35,756 nt of DNA from Acidobacteriota bacterium (GCA_028876335.1 JAGWSG010000086.1:1-35756); one strand, 5' to 3'; positions 1 through 8,550 are shown, counted from the stretch's first letter. Made by a program: numbers and translations. The notes: generated by a model from the sequence alone, not told the origin.

Positions 1-59
1 AATTGCAGTGTTACGTAAGAAATGAGTCCCTGCTAGCAGCCTCCTCCGCACCAGGCCGC

Positions 60-458
60 TCAACGCTTGCGTGCGCGCCAGAAAGAGCTCAGGCTCAGAT
101 AAATAAAGACGACCCCCAGCACTACGCTCACCAGGAAGCGGTCGTGATTGGGCCCGGCGGCATAGTCTGCGTGATAGCGCCATGCTGACTGCACAAATAT
201 CAGCACAAACAGCAGAAACATCAGGCCCATTACTTCAAGAAAAACAATTCCGCCCACCCGCCGAAATGGCTTGAAAAATCCACCAATGCCCTTGCGTACG
301 GACCCCGCACCCTGCGCTGAGTACCTCGGTTGCTGGGTCGCGGTCGGCGATTGTTGAGCCTGTGGCCGCGATGCCTCTCCGCTGAGCTGCTGGCTGGCAA
401 CACGACCCGCCACACGCAGTCCAATGCCCAATGCCCGTCCAATGGTTTGCGGTCTCAC
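60..458 (-). CDS. Small two-TM membrane protein, function unknown
   Basis: A 132-residue protein read from a GTG. Residues 1-25 form a basic, possibly amphipathic stretch, followed by a Gln/Ser/Pro-rich low-complexity linker to about residue 50. Two hydrophobic segments follow at about 70-90 and 107-126, and the protein ends in a basic tail, ARKR. The pattern fits a small inner-membrane protein. I do not recognise a named family and assign no function. No good ribosome-binding site precedes the GTG, so the true start could be slightly different. It diverges from the acidic protein at 613. Confidence 0.6.
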   Translation of the reverse strand: MRPQTIGRALGIGLRVAGRVASQQLSGEASRPQAQQSPTATQQPRYSAQGAGSVRKGIGGFFKPFRRVGGIVFLEVMGLMFLLFVLIFVQSAWRYHADYAAGPNHDRFLVSVVLGVVFIYLSLSSFWRARKR

Positions 459-467
459 TTGGATATC

Positions 468-484
468 ATGGTAACAGTGACCAT
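468..484. promoter_or_regulatory. Inverted repeat ATGGT-N7-ACCAT, possible operator
   Basis: ATGGT (468-472) and ACCAT (480-484) form a perfect 5+5 inverted repeat around AACAGTG. It lies 10 bases upstream of the GTG of the minus-strand gene at 458, within the divergent intergenic region 459-612. The position suits a repressor site or a leader hairpin, but it is short enough to occur by chance. Confidence 0.25.
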
Positions 485-612
485 ATTTTCACGGCTTACC
501 AGCCCTGCCGGCAGCGGCTGCGGTTGCTACACGCTCTGAACGGCAGTAAGGTAATAACATTCGTCGCTGTGAAAAGCACGAAACTGTGCTGAAGCAGCCC
601 TGGAGGTAGCCT

Positions 613-918
613 TTGACATCACGCCTGCGCGAACTGATCCAACAACTAGGGGAAGCAATCCACGAATCAGTCATTGAAAGCGAGCAGATCGCCGGTGTGG
701 TGCAAGATATTCGCAGCCATGGGTTCGATGTGCTTCTCATGCTGGAAGCAACCATCGGCCTGAACGAAGTTACCGGCGAGGAGGATGAATCCGAAGCCGT
801 ATCCGAGGCTGAGGGAGACGCGCGCTCCTTCACCAAGAAGGACAAGGATTTTCTGCGCTCGCTCCGCATCTCTGTCGAAGGCGACGAGGGCGAAGCCATG
901 GACGATCAATCCAGCTAG
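613..918 (+). CDS. Small acidic protein, function unknown
   Basis: A 101-residue protein starting at TTG. The start is chosen because GGAGG (602-606) lies six bases upstream. The first half is predicted helical (leucine/isoleucine heptad-like spacing through residues 4-50). Residues 55-70 are strongly acidic (EEDESEAVSEAEGD), followed by a mixed-charge segment and an acidic tail. There is no signal peptide, TM segment or recognised motif. It is probably cytosolic; a role as a small adaptor or regulatory protein is only a guess. It converges with the Rieske oxygenase gene, whose stop lies 50 bases away. Confidence 0.6.
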   Translation: MTSRLRELIQQLGEAIHESVIESEQIAGVVQDIRSHGFDVLLMLEATIGLNEVTGEEDESEAVSEAEGDARSFTKKDKDFLRSLRISVEGDEGEAMDDQSS

Positions 919-967
919 ATGTTCGACAGCGCGATAAGCTAAGCGAGCATCTGCTGCATGCAATGCC

Positions 968-2101
968 TTAGCTGCGCCAGTGCAGCTCCAATGGCCCATC
1001 CATTGGGTGTTTATCTCTCTCACCATCCAGCCGCGCCTGCTTCAGCGCGAAATACCACTTCGCCGGCTTGTCCGCGTCATCAATCAGCATCAGGCTCGGA
1101 TTGTGCTTCAACCCCTCGGCCTGCTGAATCATCGTCTCCTGATCCTGCCGCACAAACTGCGCGCCGAAGAATTTGGCCACAGGCGTAACGAACGGCACCC
1201 AGTAAAAAACGTTCCACGCGGCAATCACATCAATGCGGCATGTCGACGCCGTCACCGGCGTCACCGTCGTCAGCGAGGAAAACCACTTCGGCCCGCAGCG
1301 GATAATCTCCGTCCGCCGATTCGGCAGCACAAAATCGATCGTCGTCTCCACCGGCTGCCCGTAGACGCCCAGCAGCTTGTATGGCGCCGAGTTGCCGCTC
1401 GGCGCATGCGCGCTCATGCGAAAGCCCTCAGGAATCGGTTCGAACTTCTTCGTCTTTTCGCGAATGCTCGCCCGGCTGCGCCACCACCATGCCTGATGCA
1501 CAAAAGGCCCATGCGCCGGGTCCATCAACCCGATAATGCCGTGGTCCACGTTGCACGGCAGATCCGCCCACAGGTGCGCCGTGCGATACCGCGGCCCAAA
1601 CTTGGCAAGCTCCGGCACTGCGCGCGGCGGATTGTCGACACGCCCGCTCCCCGGCCCCGGCACATACACCCATGCATGCCCGTCGCGCTCTTCGCAGGCG
1701 AATGCAGTTGCATAAATCCTGGTTGCATCCAGCTTGTCGTGGCTCGTGAGCGAGGGGATTAGCTCACACCGCCCGCTGCAAGGCTCAAACTCCCAGCCGT
1801 GATAGCGGCACGTTACGCGGTTACCGTCATACCAGCCATCGCTCAGAGGAATGCCGCGGTGCGGGCAACTGTCGCGCATGGAAAACACGCGACCATCGTT
1901 GCGCCGCCCCAGCACCAGCGGAATCCCCAGCAACATGGCCTTTGCCATCTTGCCCTTGTGCAGCGTATCCGTGCGCAGCGCCGGATACCAGTCGTCGTAG
2001 ATGAGTGTCGCGCTCGGACCCTGTATGGGGACGCCGGCTTCAGTTGTGGTCACAAACGGCATTTGGGTCTGACAATAGCATCCCGCCTGCGCATGGGCCA
2101 A
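968..2101 (-). CDS. Rieske [2Fe-2S] non-heme iron oxygenase, alpha-subunit type
   Basis: About 377 residues. The Rieske cluster ligands are visible as C-P-H (C80/H82, numbered from the longest frame at 2104) and C-R-Y-H (C99/H102), sixteen residues apart. A catalytic-domain signature follows near 184-203: N-V-D-H, then D-P-A-H-G-P-F-V-H, giving the HxxxxH pair (H198, H203) expected for the mononuclear iron. Length and order fit the ring-hydroxylating/PaO-like oxygenases that take electrons from a separate ferredoxin or reductase; no such partner is next to it. The substrate cannot be read from sequence. Start: TTG at 2101 has GAGGG six bases upstream; GTG at 2104 and ATG at 2062 are alternatives. 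It lies downstream of the exported DinB-like gene on the same strand. Confidence 0.85.
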   Translation of the reverse strand: MAHAQAGCYCQTQMPFVTTTEAGVPIQGPSATLIYDDWYPALRTDTLHKGKMAKAMLLGIPLVLGRRNDGRVFSMRDSCPHRGIPLSDGWYDGNRVTCRYHGWEFEPCSGRCELIPSLTSHDKLDATRIYATAFACEERDGHAWVYVPGPGSGRVDNPPRAVPELAKFGPRYRTAHLWADLPCNVDHGIIGLMDPAHGPFVHQAWWWRSRASIREKTKKFEPIPEGFRMSAHAPSGNSAPYKLLGVYGQPVETTIDFVLPNRRTEIIRCGPKWFSSLTTVTPVTASTCRIDVIAAWNVFYWVPFVTPVAKFFGAQFVRQDQETMIQQAEGLKHNPSLMLIDDADKPAKWYFALKQARLDGERDKHPMDGPLELHWRS

Positions 2102-2182
2102 CACGCTCCCTCAAATGCAGAAGGGCGAACCGCTGCCGGCCCGCCCTCTCTGACCTTTGAGATCACAACTCCGAACTCGTCT

Positions 2183-2755
2183 TCAATTCCCTCGGCTGGC
2201 CGGAGGAATGATGCTGTTCATGCGCAGATACTCCACCATCTGCCCGTAGTGATCCATCATGTGCGCAATGCAGAAGGCGGCCATTCCACCCTTGGTCCCG
2301 TGCTCCGTTGTAATAAACGCGTTCTCCGCCGTAATGCCGTCAATGGACTGGTGCGCAAATGCATACGAGTCCTTAAGTGCCTGCACAATTTCTGTCTTTG
2401 TCTTCAGCTTCTCGATCTCAGCTTCCTTTGCCTTGGCCGTCTCCTCATCGGCAAAGAAGTAGTAGTTGGATTCGGCAATGTGCTTTACCTGTTCGCTGTA
2501 GCTGCGCACACCTTTAAACTCTCCCATGGATTCCGCTGGCGAAAAGTTGTATTTGTCTTCCGGCATGGCCTCCGCGGCCGAGACAATTTCCTTCTCCAGC
2601 ATGCTCATCAACTTTCCGTAGACCTGTCCGGGCGGCACCACCGTGCCCACTGCGGGCTTTGCGGGTGCGGCTTCCTGCGCCGTTGCAAAGGTTGCGGCGC
2701 ACGCCAGCAGGCAGCAGCCAACGATACTGCGAGCGATCGATTTGGCTTCAAACAT
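2183..2755 (-). CDS. Exported DinB-fold protein
   Basis: About 190 residues. The ATG at 2755 is chosen because AGGAG lies eight bases upstream; an in-frame ATG 27 bases earlier would place that site inside the gene. The N-terminus is a signal peptide (basic start, hydrophobic core CCLLACAATFATA, probable cleavage after AxA). The mature part is a helical DinB/YfiT-like domain: an early histidine in VKHIAES and the paired AHMMDHYGQ motif match the three-histidine metal site of the fold. Known DinB-fold proteins include thiol transferases, but most are uncharacterised. Export to the periplasm is notable because most relatives are cytosolic. It lies about 100 bases downstream of the HpnI-like gene. 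Confidence 0.75.
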   Translation of the reverse strand: MFEAKSIARSIVGCCLLACAATFATAQEAAPAKPAVGTVVPPGQVYGKLMSMLEKEIVSAAEAMPEDKYNFSPAESMGEFKGVRSYSEQVKHIAESNYYFFADEETAKAKEAEIEKLKTKTEIVQALKDSYAFAHQSIDGITAENAFITTEHGTKGGMAAFCIAHMMDHYGQMVEYLRMNSIIPPASRGN

Positions 2756-2857
2756 TGGGGATTCTCCTTCATGCGGCATCAAGCCGCGTGAAGAGACTCT
2801 ACCAAAACTTGGTGAAGTGCCGACACACCCATGTGACGAAATTCGATGAATTCGCCG

Positions 2858-4045
2858 TCAACCCACCTTGTGCAGCCGCCCCTTCTTCACCTCGAAGCGC
2901 TCACCCCGCCACACAATCACGTTGCTCGCAAATCCGGCCACCCACAACCCCATAGCCACCACATCGCGCACCGGCAGCAAACATAGGTTTGCCAGCACGT
3001 CGTGGTCCCCCAGCACCACCGCTCCAACTTGCATTGCCACGCCAAGACGAAGAAAAAAACTCATGGCGAACAACCACAGGCTGAAGGGGCTCACACCGCT
3101 GGCTATCAGATTCACAAGCGCCCATCCAAACCCATGCGTCACAATCAGGCCAAAGTAGCCCCCCGGACGCGAATCGCGCACCGTGCGCAGCCAGCGTAAC
3201 TGATGATCGACAAATCCCCTCCAGCCATAGTCAGGAACTGCCGTCTCCACCACCTCGCTGCACAACTCCACGCGAAAGCCTGCGGCATCAATACGCGCGC
3301 CCAGTTCGTAGTCGTCGGCAAGCTGGTCGGCAAGCGCTTCAAATCCGCCAATAGCATCAAGCGCCTCACGCCGCACTGCCAGCGTGGAGCCAAGGCCAAA
3401 ATGCAATCCGCCTTCAATCTTCCGCGAGAGCAATACACCCGCCATGAAGTCCGTCGCAATCCCCAGCTGCTCCAGCTTCGCCGCAAATCCGCCATGTGCC
3501 CTGCCGCGATAAAGAGCCGTAACCATCCCGACAGGCTTCTGGCCAGCACTCTTTCGCGCAGGCGCTTCAAACTGCGCCATCACGCGTTGCAGATAATGCG
3601 GGCTCACCGTGATGTCTGAATCGTTCACCAGCAGAAACGCGTGCTGCGCATGCGGCACAAGCTGCGCCAGCGTGCTCACCTTGCCATTGGTGCCCAGCAC
3701 TTGCGGGCACTCCATCAAACGAATCGCATGATCAGGAAACTCGCTCTGCAGTTGCCGCACTGTTTCCACGGCCGGATCACTCATCGTCGAGACGCCAAAC
3801 AGCAACTCGTATGCACCCGCATACTGCTGGCGGCAGTGCGTTCGAAACGCATCCAGCATCCCGGGGTCAGTGCCCTTGAGCGATTTAAGAATGGTGACGC
3901 CAGGCGCAAACGCTGGCATGGTTTTCCGCCGCAGCGCAACAAACCCGCGCGAGGCAATAAGCGCCGCAAGAAAATAACCTATTCCGGCCACGGTCAGCAC
4001 CGTGGTCGCCACTTCCACGGCAAAGGCCAAAGCGTGCGCGTTCAC
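2858..4045 (-). CDS. hpnI: HpnI-like GT21 glycosyltransferase (hopanoid or ceramide-glucosyltransferase type)
   Basis: 395 residues: an N-terminal membrane anchor (about 8-32), a cytosolic GT2/GT21 catalytic domain, and several C-terminal hydrophobic segments (about 297-375). Visible motifs are N-D-S-D (D142/D144, metal and nucleotide sugar), D-D-Y-E (244-247) and H-Q-L-R-W (281-285), the order seen in ceramide glucosyltransferases and HpnI. HpnI adds N-acetylglucosamine to bacteriohopanetetrol at the membrane. No other hopanoid gene is visible here, so a related glycolipid acceptor is possible and the symbol is tentative. The start lies 29 bases after the second permease gene, suggesting cotranscription with it. 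Confidence 0.7.
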   Translation of the reverse strand: MNAHALAFAVEVATTVLTVAGIGYFLAALIASRGFVALRRKTMPAFAPGVTILKSLKGTDPGMLDAFRTHCRQQYAGAYELLFGVSTMSDPAVETVRQLQSEFPDHAIRLMECPQVLGTNGKVSTLAQLVPHAQHAFLLVNDSDITVSPHYLQRVMAQFEAPARKSAGQKPVGMVTALYRGRAHGGFAAKLEQLGIATDFMAGVLLSRKIEGGLHFGLGSTLAVRREALDAIGGFEALADQLADDYELGARIDAAGFRVELCSEVVETAVPDYGWRGFVDHQLRWLRTVRDSRPGGYFGLIVTHGFGWALVNLIASGVSPFSLWLFAMSFFLRLGVAMQVGAVVLGDHDVLANLCLLPVRDVVAMGLWVAGFASNVIVWRGERFEVKKGRLHKVG

Positions 4046-4074
4046 TTGGCTAGTCTAGCGGATGCAAGCGCCAG

Positions 4075-5334
4075 CTACTCATAGCGAAGAGCTTCAATTG
4101 GGTCCAGATTCGCAGCCTTCCATGCCGGATAGATGCCGAAGACAAGTCCGATTCCACATGCCACAACGAAGGACACCACAACCCAGACCATGGAAAGCGC
4201 TGCGTGCAGGAAGGCAACGGCGAAATGCAGGATAAGAGTAAAGATTGAACCGGCGAGGATGCCGAGTACTCCACCCACGCAACACAGCATGATGGCCTCA
4301 ACCGTAAACTGCAGCAGAATGTTCCTCTTCGTCGCGCCAATGGCTTTGCGGATGCCTATCTCCCGCGTTCGCTCCGTTACGCTCACCAGCATGATGTTCA
4401 TCACGCCCACGCCACCCACAATCAGGCCAACGCTTGAAACAGCAACCATAAAGATGAACAGACCGCCTGTGAGCTGGTTCCACAACCGCGTCAGCGAGTC
4501 CGGCCCGAAGATGGCAAAGTTGTCGTCCTGATTGGCGCGCAGCCCACGGCGTACACGCAGTAAATCACGGACCTCTTCAACCACTAGCGCCTTGTTTTTC
4601 GGATCGTCGTACTTCACCACAATCCAGAAATCCTTGATTTCCGGATGAATCTTATGAAAGGTCGAAACTGGGAAAAATGCCGAATTGTCCTGCGGATTGC
4701 GACCGCTCCCAAAAGGTCTAGGTTGCTTATCAAGGACACCGATCACAGTGAAGATTTCACCGGTGCACTCCACATCTTTGCCGATAGGATCTTCTCCGCC
4801 AGGAAAGAGATCTGCCGCAGCATCATGTCCCAACACCACTACGTTCGCCGCATGCTCCTCTTCTCGCTCGGTCCACATGCGCCCTTCCACCAGCGGTACG
4901 TCTGTCGTCTCCTTCACGGCTGACGTGGCGCCGGTCAGGTTGGTATTCAACACTTTGTACTTGCCGCGCTTGAGTGAAACCGCACCGAGTCCTGTCTGAA
5001 AATTCTGGTCCGTAAGTTCAGGATCGACAGCAACCACATGCGGAAGACTCCGCAGCGCGATGCCGTCCTCGTAGGTCAGCTGTTTGCGATTCAACTCTTC
5101 TGTCGTCGGGCGCTTGGCAAATGGCTCAAAGCGAAAGACCCACAGATCATTGGTGCCCAGTGAAGAAACAAAGGTGTTGATGTTCGTATTCAGCCCGTTG
5201 ATGGCGGAAGAAATCAGAATGACCGTGGAAATGCCGATGGTGATACCAAGAATGGTCAGTCCCGAACGCAGCTTGTTCTTGCGCAACGTCTCAAGCGCCA
5301 GCTTCACGGATTCTGAAGAGTGACTAATCTTCAT
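4075..5334 (-). CDS. ABC transporter permease, MacB/FtsX type (second of a pair)
   Basis: 419 residues with the classic layout: a TM segment at about 20-45 (GLTILGITIGISTVILI), a large periplasmic MacB-type domain, then three TM segments in the FtsX domain. The conserved cytosolic coupling segment V-S-V-T-E-R-T-R-E-I-G-I-R-K-A-I-G-A lies before the penultimate TM, and the C-terminus ends in D-P-I-E-A-L-R-Y-E. Such permeases pair with a MacB/LolD-like ATPase for mechanotransmission or export across the envelope. The ATG lies two bases after the TAG of the upstream permease gene and has GGAGAT in front of it. No ATPase or MacA-like gene is adjacent. Confidence 0.9.
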   Translation of the reverse strand: MKISHSSESVKLALETLRKNKLRSGLTILGITIGISTVILISSAINGLNTNINTFVSSLGTNDLWVFRFEPFAKRPTTEELNRKQLTYEDGIALRSLPHVVAVDPELTDQNFQTGLGAVSLKRGKYKVLNTNLTGATSAVKETTDVPLVEGRMWTEREEEHAANVVVLGHDAAADLFPGGEDPIGKDVECTGEIFTVIGVLDKQPRPFGSGRNPQDNSAFFPVSTFHKIHPEIKDFWIVVKYDDPKNKALVVEEVRDLLRVRRGLRANQDDNFAIFGPDSLTRLWNQLTGGLFIFMVAVSSVGLIVGGVGVMNIMLVSVTERTREIGIRKAIGATKRNILLQFTVEAIMLCCVGGVLGILAGSIFTLILHFAVAFLHAALSMVWVVVSFVVACGIGLVFGIYPAWKAANLDPIEALRYE

Positions 5335-5336
5335 CG

Positions 5337-6563
5337 CTACATCTCCGCCCGTAAGGCAACAATTGGGTCAAGGCTCGCCGCTCTGCTTGCAGGATAGACG
5401 CCAAAGAACAATCCCACCCCCGATGCAACAATGAGCGCCACCAAAATTGACCAAAGCGTTGGGTGCGATGGAAACGAGATGATCAGCGTAATGATCTTTG
5501 CGCCACTGATCCCCAACACAATCCCAATCACTCCGCCCACCGCGGCAATCGTGGCAGATTCAATCAGAAACTGCAGAAGAATATCTTTGCGGCGCGCGCC
5601 CAGTGCCTTGCGTACGCCGATCTCGCGCGTGCGCTCCGTTACGCTCACCAGCATGATGTTCATGATCACAATGCCGCCCACCAGTAGAGAAATGCTGGCA
5701 ATGGCTGCGACCACCGCGCCGAAGTTGTTCAATATCCTTCCCAAAAAGTTCTGGAACGTATCGCTGCTGTCGATATTGAACGTATCTTCCTGTCCCGGTT
5801 TCAGGTGGCGTCGAATCCGCATGATCACACGCAGCTCATCGGCCATTGCCTCCGTCACCGCACCTCCGCCGCCCGCATTCGCATAAATGCTCAGCGAGTC
5901 GTGCGCGCCGTACTCGGCAAGAAAGGCAGTCAACGGAATCGCGACCCAGTCATCCAGACTCTGGCCGAGCATCTTGCCCTGCGCCTCACCCACGCCGATT
6001 ACTCGGTAGGGCGTACCATCCACGCGGATCTCCTTGCCCAGCGGATCGCCCGGACCAAGCAGGTTGTTCACAATGTCCGCGCCCACCACGGCCACATGCG
6101 CTCCGTGCTCATCTTCCATTTCCGTATAGCCGCGGCCCAGCTCGATATTCAGGTTATTGAGCGCGGGCATGGTCCACGTCCACCCGCGTATCTGCGTGGT
6201 CGTCGAAGAATTGCGCCCGTACACCACCTTGCCGGTTTGCCCCCGCTGCGCACCAACTGAAAGACAAAGCTTGCAGTCGGCAACTACCGCGCGGTAATCG
6301 TCGAACGTCACATCCCTGCGCTTCTGAAACTTCAGATACTCTTCCAGCGACAGAAACGTCTCCGGCATTTTCGAAATGGTGACCACGTTGGCGCCGTACG
6401 TGTTGATCTTCGTCGTTACAAATTCTTTGGCGCCGTTGGTCAGCGTCACCACAAGAATCACCGCAGCCACGCTGATCACCACGCCAAGCAGCGTAAGGAT
6501 GCTCCGCATTTTGTTGGCCCAGAGCGACTGGAGCGCAAGGAGGATGGCCTCAACAAATTTCAC
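5337..6563 (-). CDS. ABC transporter permease, MacB/FtsX type (first of a pair)
   Basis: About 408 residues. GTG at 6563 is chosen over an in-frame TTG at 6584 because GAAGGA sits six bases upstream. Architecture matches its downstream neighbour: N-terminal TM (SILTLLGVVISVAAVILVV), a periplasmic domain, three C-terminal TMs, and the coupling motif V-S-V-T-E-R-T-R-E-I-G-V-R-K-A-L-G-A. The two products are homologous but clearly diverged, so they may form a heterodimer. This is the first gene of a minus-strand run (permease, permease, hpnI-like) and diverges from the glycosyltransferase at 6716. The partner ATPase must be encoded elsewhere. Confidence 0.9.
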   Translation of the reverse strand: MKFVEAILLALQSLWANKMRSILTLLGVVISVAAVILVVTLTNGAKEFVTTKINTYGANVVTISKMPETFLSLEEYLKFQKRRDVTFDDYRAVVADCKLCLSVGAQRGQTGKVVYGRNSSTTTQIRGWTWTMPALNNLNIELGRGYTEMEDEHGAHVAVVGADIVNNLLGPGDPLGKEIRVDGTPYRVIGVGEAQGKMLGQSLDDWVAIPLTAFLAEYGAHDSLSIYANAGGGGAVTEAMADELRVIMRIRRHLKPGQEDTFNIDSSDTFQNFLGRILNNFGAVVAAIASISLLVGGIVIMNIMLVSVTERTREIGVRKALGARRKDILLQFLIESATIAAVGGVIGIVLGISGAKIITLIISFPSHPTLWSILVALIVASGVGLFFGVYPASRAASLDPIVALRAEM

Positions 6564-6715
6564 TGCAGATCCTTCAGACTCCAAAGATCAAGTCTTCTTG
6601 CCGAAATCCTACAGAATTCTCGCATGGCACTGGTTGCAATGGAAAATCAATATCACCCTGCTGACCGCTTTTATCGCTCCCAGAGGCAAGGGAACCTGGG
6701 ATATTCTGGCCATCG

Positions 6716-7501
6716 ATGCCCCACACGCTTTCCATTGCCATGATTGCCATGAACGAGGAGGCGAACCTTCCTCGCACTCTTGAAAGCGTCCGCTGGGCCG
6801 ACGAAATTATCATCGTCGACTCCGGCTCAAAAGACCGCACCATCGAAATCGCCCAGTCCTTCGGCGCCAAAACCAGTTACCACGTCTTCGGCGGCCACGG
6901 CGAGCAGAAGAACGTCGCCCTCGACCTCTGCACCAGCGAGTGGATCTTCCTCCTCGACGCCGATGAAGTCCTCACCCCCGAGCTCCAGGCCGAAATCAAA
7001 ACCCTGCTCGCCGGCGAGCCCAAATTCGGCGCCTACTGGGTTCCCCGCCTTAATCTCTACTTCGGTAAGTGGATTCGCCACGGCGGCTTTTTCCCTGACC
7101 ACAAGCTCCGTCTCTTCAAGCGTGGCGCCGCGCGCTTGAGCGAAGGCGTCGGCCCCCACTCCACACCGCAGTTCACCGGGCCCCGCGGCAAACTCCGCCA
7201 CCACATGCTGCACTACGCCTATCCCACCCTAGACATCTACCTTGAGCACATGCAGCGTTACAGTAACGAAATCGCGCAGCTGCTCTACGCCAAAGGCCGC
7301 ACCAGCCGGTCCCTGCCCTCCTTTATCTGGAACTGCGTCCTCAACCCCGCCGCCACGTTCCTCTACAACTACATCTTCCGCCTGGGCTTCCTCGACGGAC
7401 GCGAAGGACTCATCCTTCACCTCAACCACTCCGTCTACATCCACTGGAAATTCATCAAGGCCTGGCGCTTAGCCAACCATAACAAGGCAACTGACCGCTA
7501 A
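6716..7501 (+). CDS. GT2 glycosyltransferase, WaaE/KdtX-like (LPS core type)
   Basis: 261 residues with a single GT-A domain: the start motif M-I-A-M-N-E-E-A-N, I-V-D-S-G-S-K-D-R-T (nucleotide binding, about 34-43) and L-L-D-A-D-E-V-L (metal site, about 78-85). The H-G-G-F-F-P-D-H-K-L-R-L-F-K-R-G-A segment (about 122-138) and a C-terminal membrane-proximal helical region are typical of the WaaE branch, which adds glucose or a related sugar to the LPS inner core. There is no signal peptide; it probably works at the cytosolic membrane face. No strong ribosome-binding site is seen. Third codon positions are strikingly C-rich. Confidence 0.85.
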   Translation: MPHTLSIAMIAMNEEANLPRTLESVRWADEIIIVDSGSKDRTIEIAQSFGAKTSYHVFGGHGEQKNVALDLCTSEWIFLLDADEVLTPELQAEIKTLLAGEPKFGAYWVPRLNLYFGKWIRHGGFFPDHKLRLFKRGAARLSEGVGPHSTPQFTGPRGKLRHHMLHYAYPTLDIYLEHMQRYSNEIAQLLYAKGRTSRSLPSFIWNCVLNPAATFLYNYIFRLGFLDGREGLILHLNHSVYIHWKFIKAWRLANHNKATDR

Positions 7502-7578
7502 TCCTGATGAGCATCGCCACAAAGGCGAGAGAAGTATCTTCCCCACACTGCATTCAGGGCATCAGGAGGAGCCTGGTG

Positions 7579-7875
7579 ATGAACAAGAGACTTTTGTACT
7601 TTGAATACACACTTGGGAAGCGAAGAGGTACACGACAGAAGTTGGCGTTTGTACCGATCGAATTTGGGGTGCCTGAGATCGATCTATCGCGAAAGCTATT
7701 TGCCTTCGTGGATGTCAGCTTAATGCGTCATCGGGTGAAACATCGCGACAGTCAGGAAAATCGTCACGCGGCAATCTTTGATCCGGCAATTAAAAACAAA
7801 CCCCACGAAAATCGTGGGGTTTGTCAGAAATCTGAAGTTCCAAAAATGTGCACCCTATTTTGCAGGAATAGGTAA
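7579..7875 (+). CDS. Possible small orphan ORF with a strong ribosome-binding site
   Basis: An open frame of about 98 codons from ATG 7579, beginning MNKRLLYFEYTLGKRRGTR. AGGAGG lies nine bases upstream (7564-7569), one of the best such sites in the window. Against it: the composition is unremarkable, no family is recognised, and the frame runs straight through the hairpin terminator at 7796-7824. It may be a decayed gene or chance. Apart from this frame and the terminator I see nothing in the gap 7502-7893. Confidence 0.2.
   Translation: MNKRLLYFEYTLGKRRGTRQKLAFVPIEFGVPEIDLSRKLFAFVDVSLMRHRVKHRDSQENRHAAIFDPAIKNKPHENRGVCQKSEVPKMCTLFCRNR
7796..7824 (-). terminator. Intrinsic terminator of nadD-rsfS
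   Basis: A perfect 13-bp stem (ACAAACCCCACGA at 7796-7808 against TCGTGGGGTTTGT at 7812-7824) with a three-base loop. Read on the minus strand the stem is followed by a run of T (TTTTTA), the form of a Rho-independent terminator, 70 bases beyond the rsfS stop. Confidence 0.85.
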
Positions 7876-7893
7876 ATTTAATGAGAATATTGC

Positions 7894-8478
7894 CTACTTC
7901 TTTGGTCTAGCTGCTTTTCGGGTACTCCCCTTTTGCGCTGTAACTTTAGCGACTTTCTTCTTTGTGGATTTTTTGGCGGTAGATGTTGTTGAAGCCGCAG
8001 GTTTACTTACTGCACGCTTGACCTTGACGGCCGGCTTTGGTGCTGAGGCCGATTTACGGCGTGCGGCGCGGGTTCGTGCCGCCAATGCAGCCTTCAACTC
8101 GGCGTCGAATTCATTGGGCGTTAGCGGGCGTGCGGACTTACGCAAGCGCTCAATGTCATAAAACGCGCGCCGGGCTGAGAGGAAGATATGTACAACAAAA
8201 TCCACATAGTCGAGAAGGATCCATTCGCCCTGACGCCGTCCTTCCACCGAATGTGCATACACGCCGAACTCATGTTTGAGTCGATACTCAATTTCGTCGG
8301 CAATGGATTGTGCCTGGCGATCGTTGAGCGCCGAAGTGATGAGGAAGTAGTCCGCCAATCCAGAGTCGATGGGATCAAGCTCGAGAATGCGGGTGTCTTC
8401 GCCCTTTTTGTCTTCGCAGATGCGGGCTGCGGCTTGTACAAGGATGCGTGTCTCAACAAGTGCTTGCGATTCAGTCAT
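7894..8478 (-). CDS. rsfS: Ribosomal silencing factor RsfS with a lysine-rich tail
   Basis: About 194 residues from ATG 8478. Residues 1-115 are the Iojap/DUF143 domain: D-S-G-L-A-D-Y-F-L-I-T-S-A, H-S-V-E-G-R-R-Q-G-E-W-I-L-L-D-Y and D-F-V-V-H-I-F are all family hallmarks. RsfS binds ribosomal protein L14 (uL14) and blocks subunit joining when nutrients are scarce. Family members are usually 105-130 residues; here about 70 further residues rich in Ala, Lys, Ser and Thr follow, probably disordered and RNA- or ribosome-binding. A TTG at 8505 is an alternative start; GGAGAT lies between the two. It lies downstream of nadD, the standard neighbour, and shares its terminator. Confidence 0.93.
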   Translation of the reverse strand: MTESQALVETRILVQAAARICEDKKGEDTRILELDPIDSGLADYFLITSALNDRQAQSIADEIEYRLKHEFGVYAHSVEGRRQGEWILLDYVDFVVHIFLSARRAFYDIERLRKSARPLTPNEFDAELKAALAARTRAARRKSASAPKPAVKVKRAVSKPAASTTSTAKKSTKKKVAKVTAQKGSTRKAARPKK

Positions 8479-8550
8479 GCGTAACTGGCTATCTCCAAAG
8501 CTCAATCGTAGCCGGGGTAGATGGTACTAGCAAGTCACCGGTTAAGCCAT

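Noticed and set aside
980..1762. 260-residue open frame on the plus strand
   Set aside because: Lies opposite the Rieske oxygenase, has the Arg/His/Pro-rich composition of an antisense shadow and no motif.
1799..2791. 330-residue open frame on the plus strand
   Set aside because: Runs antisense across the Rieske and DinB-like genes and their gap; shadow composition, no recognisable domain.
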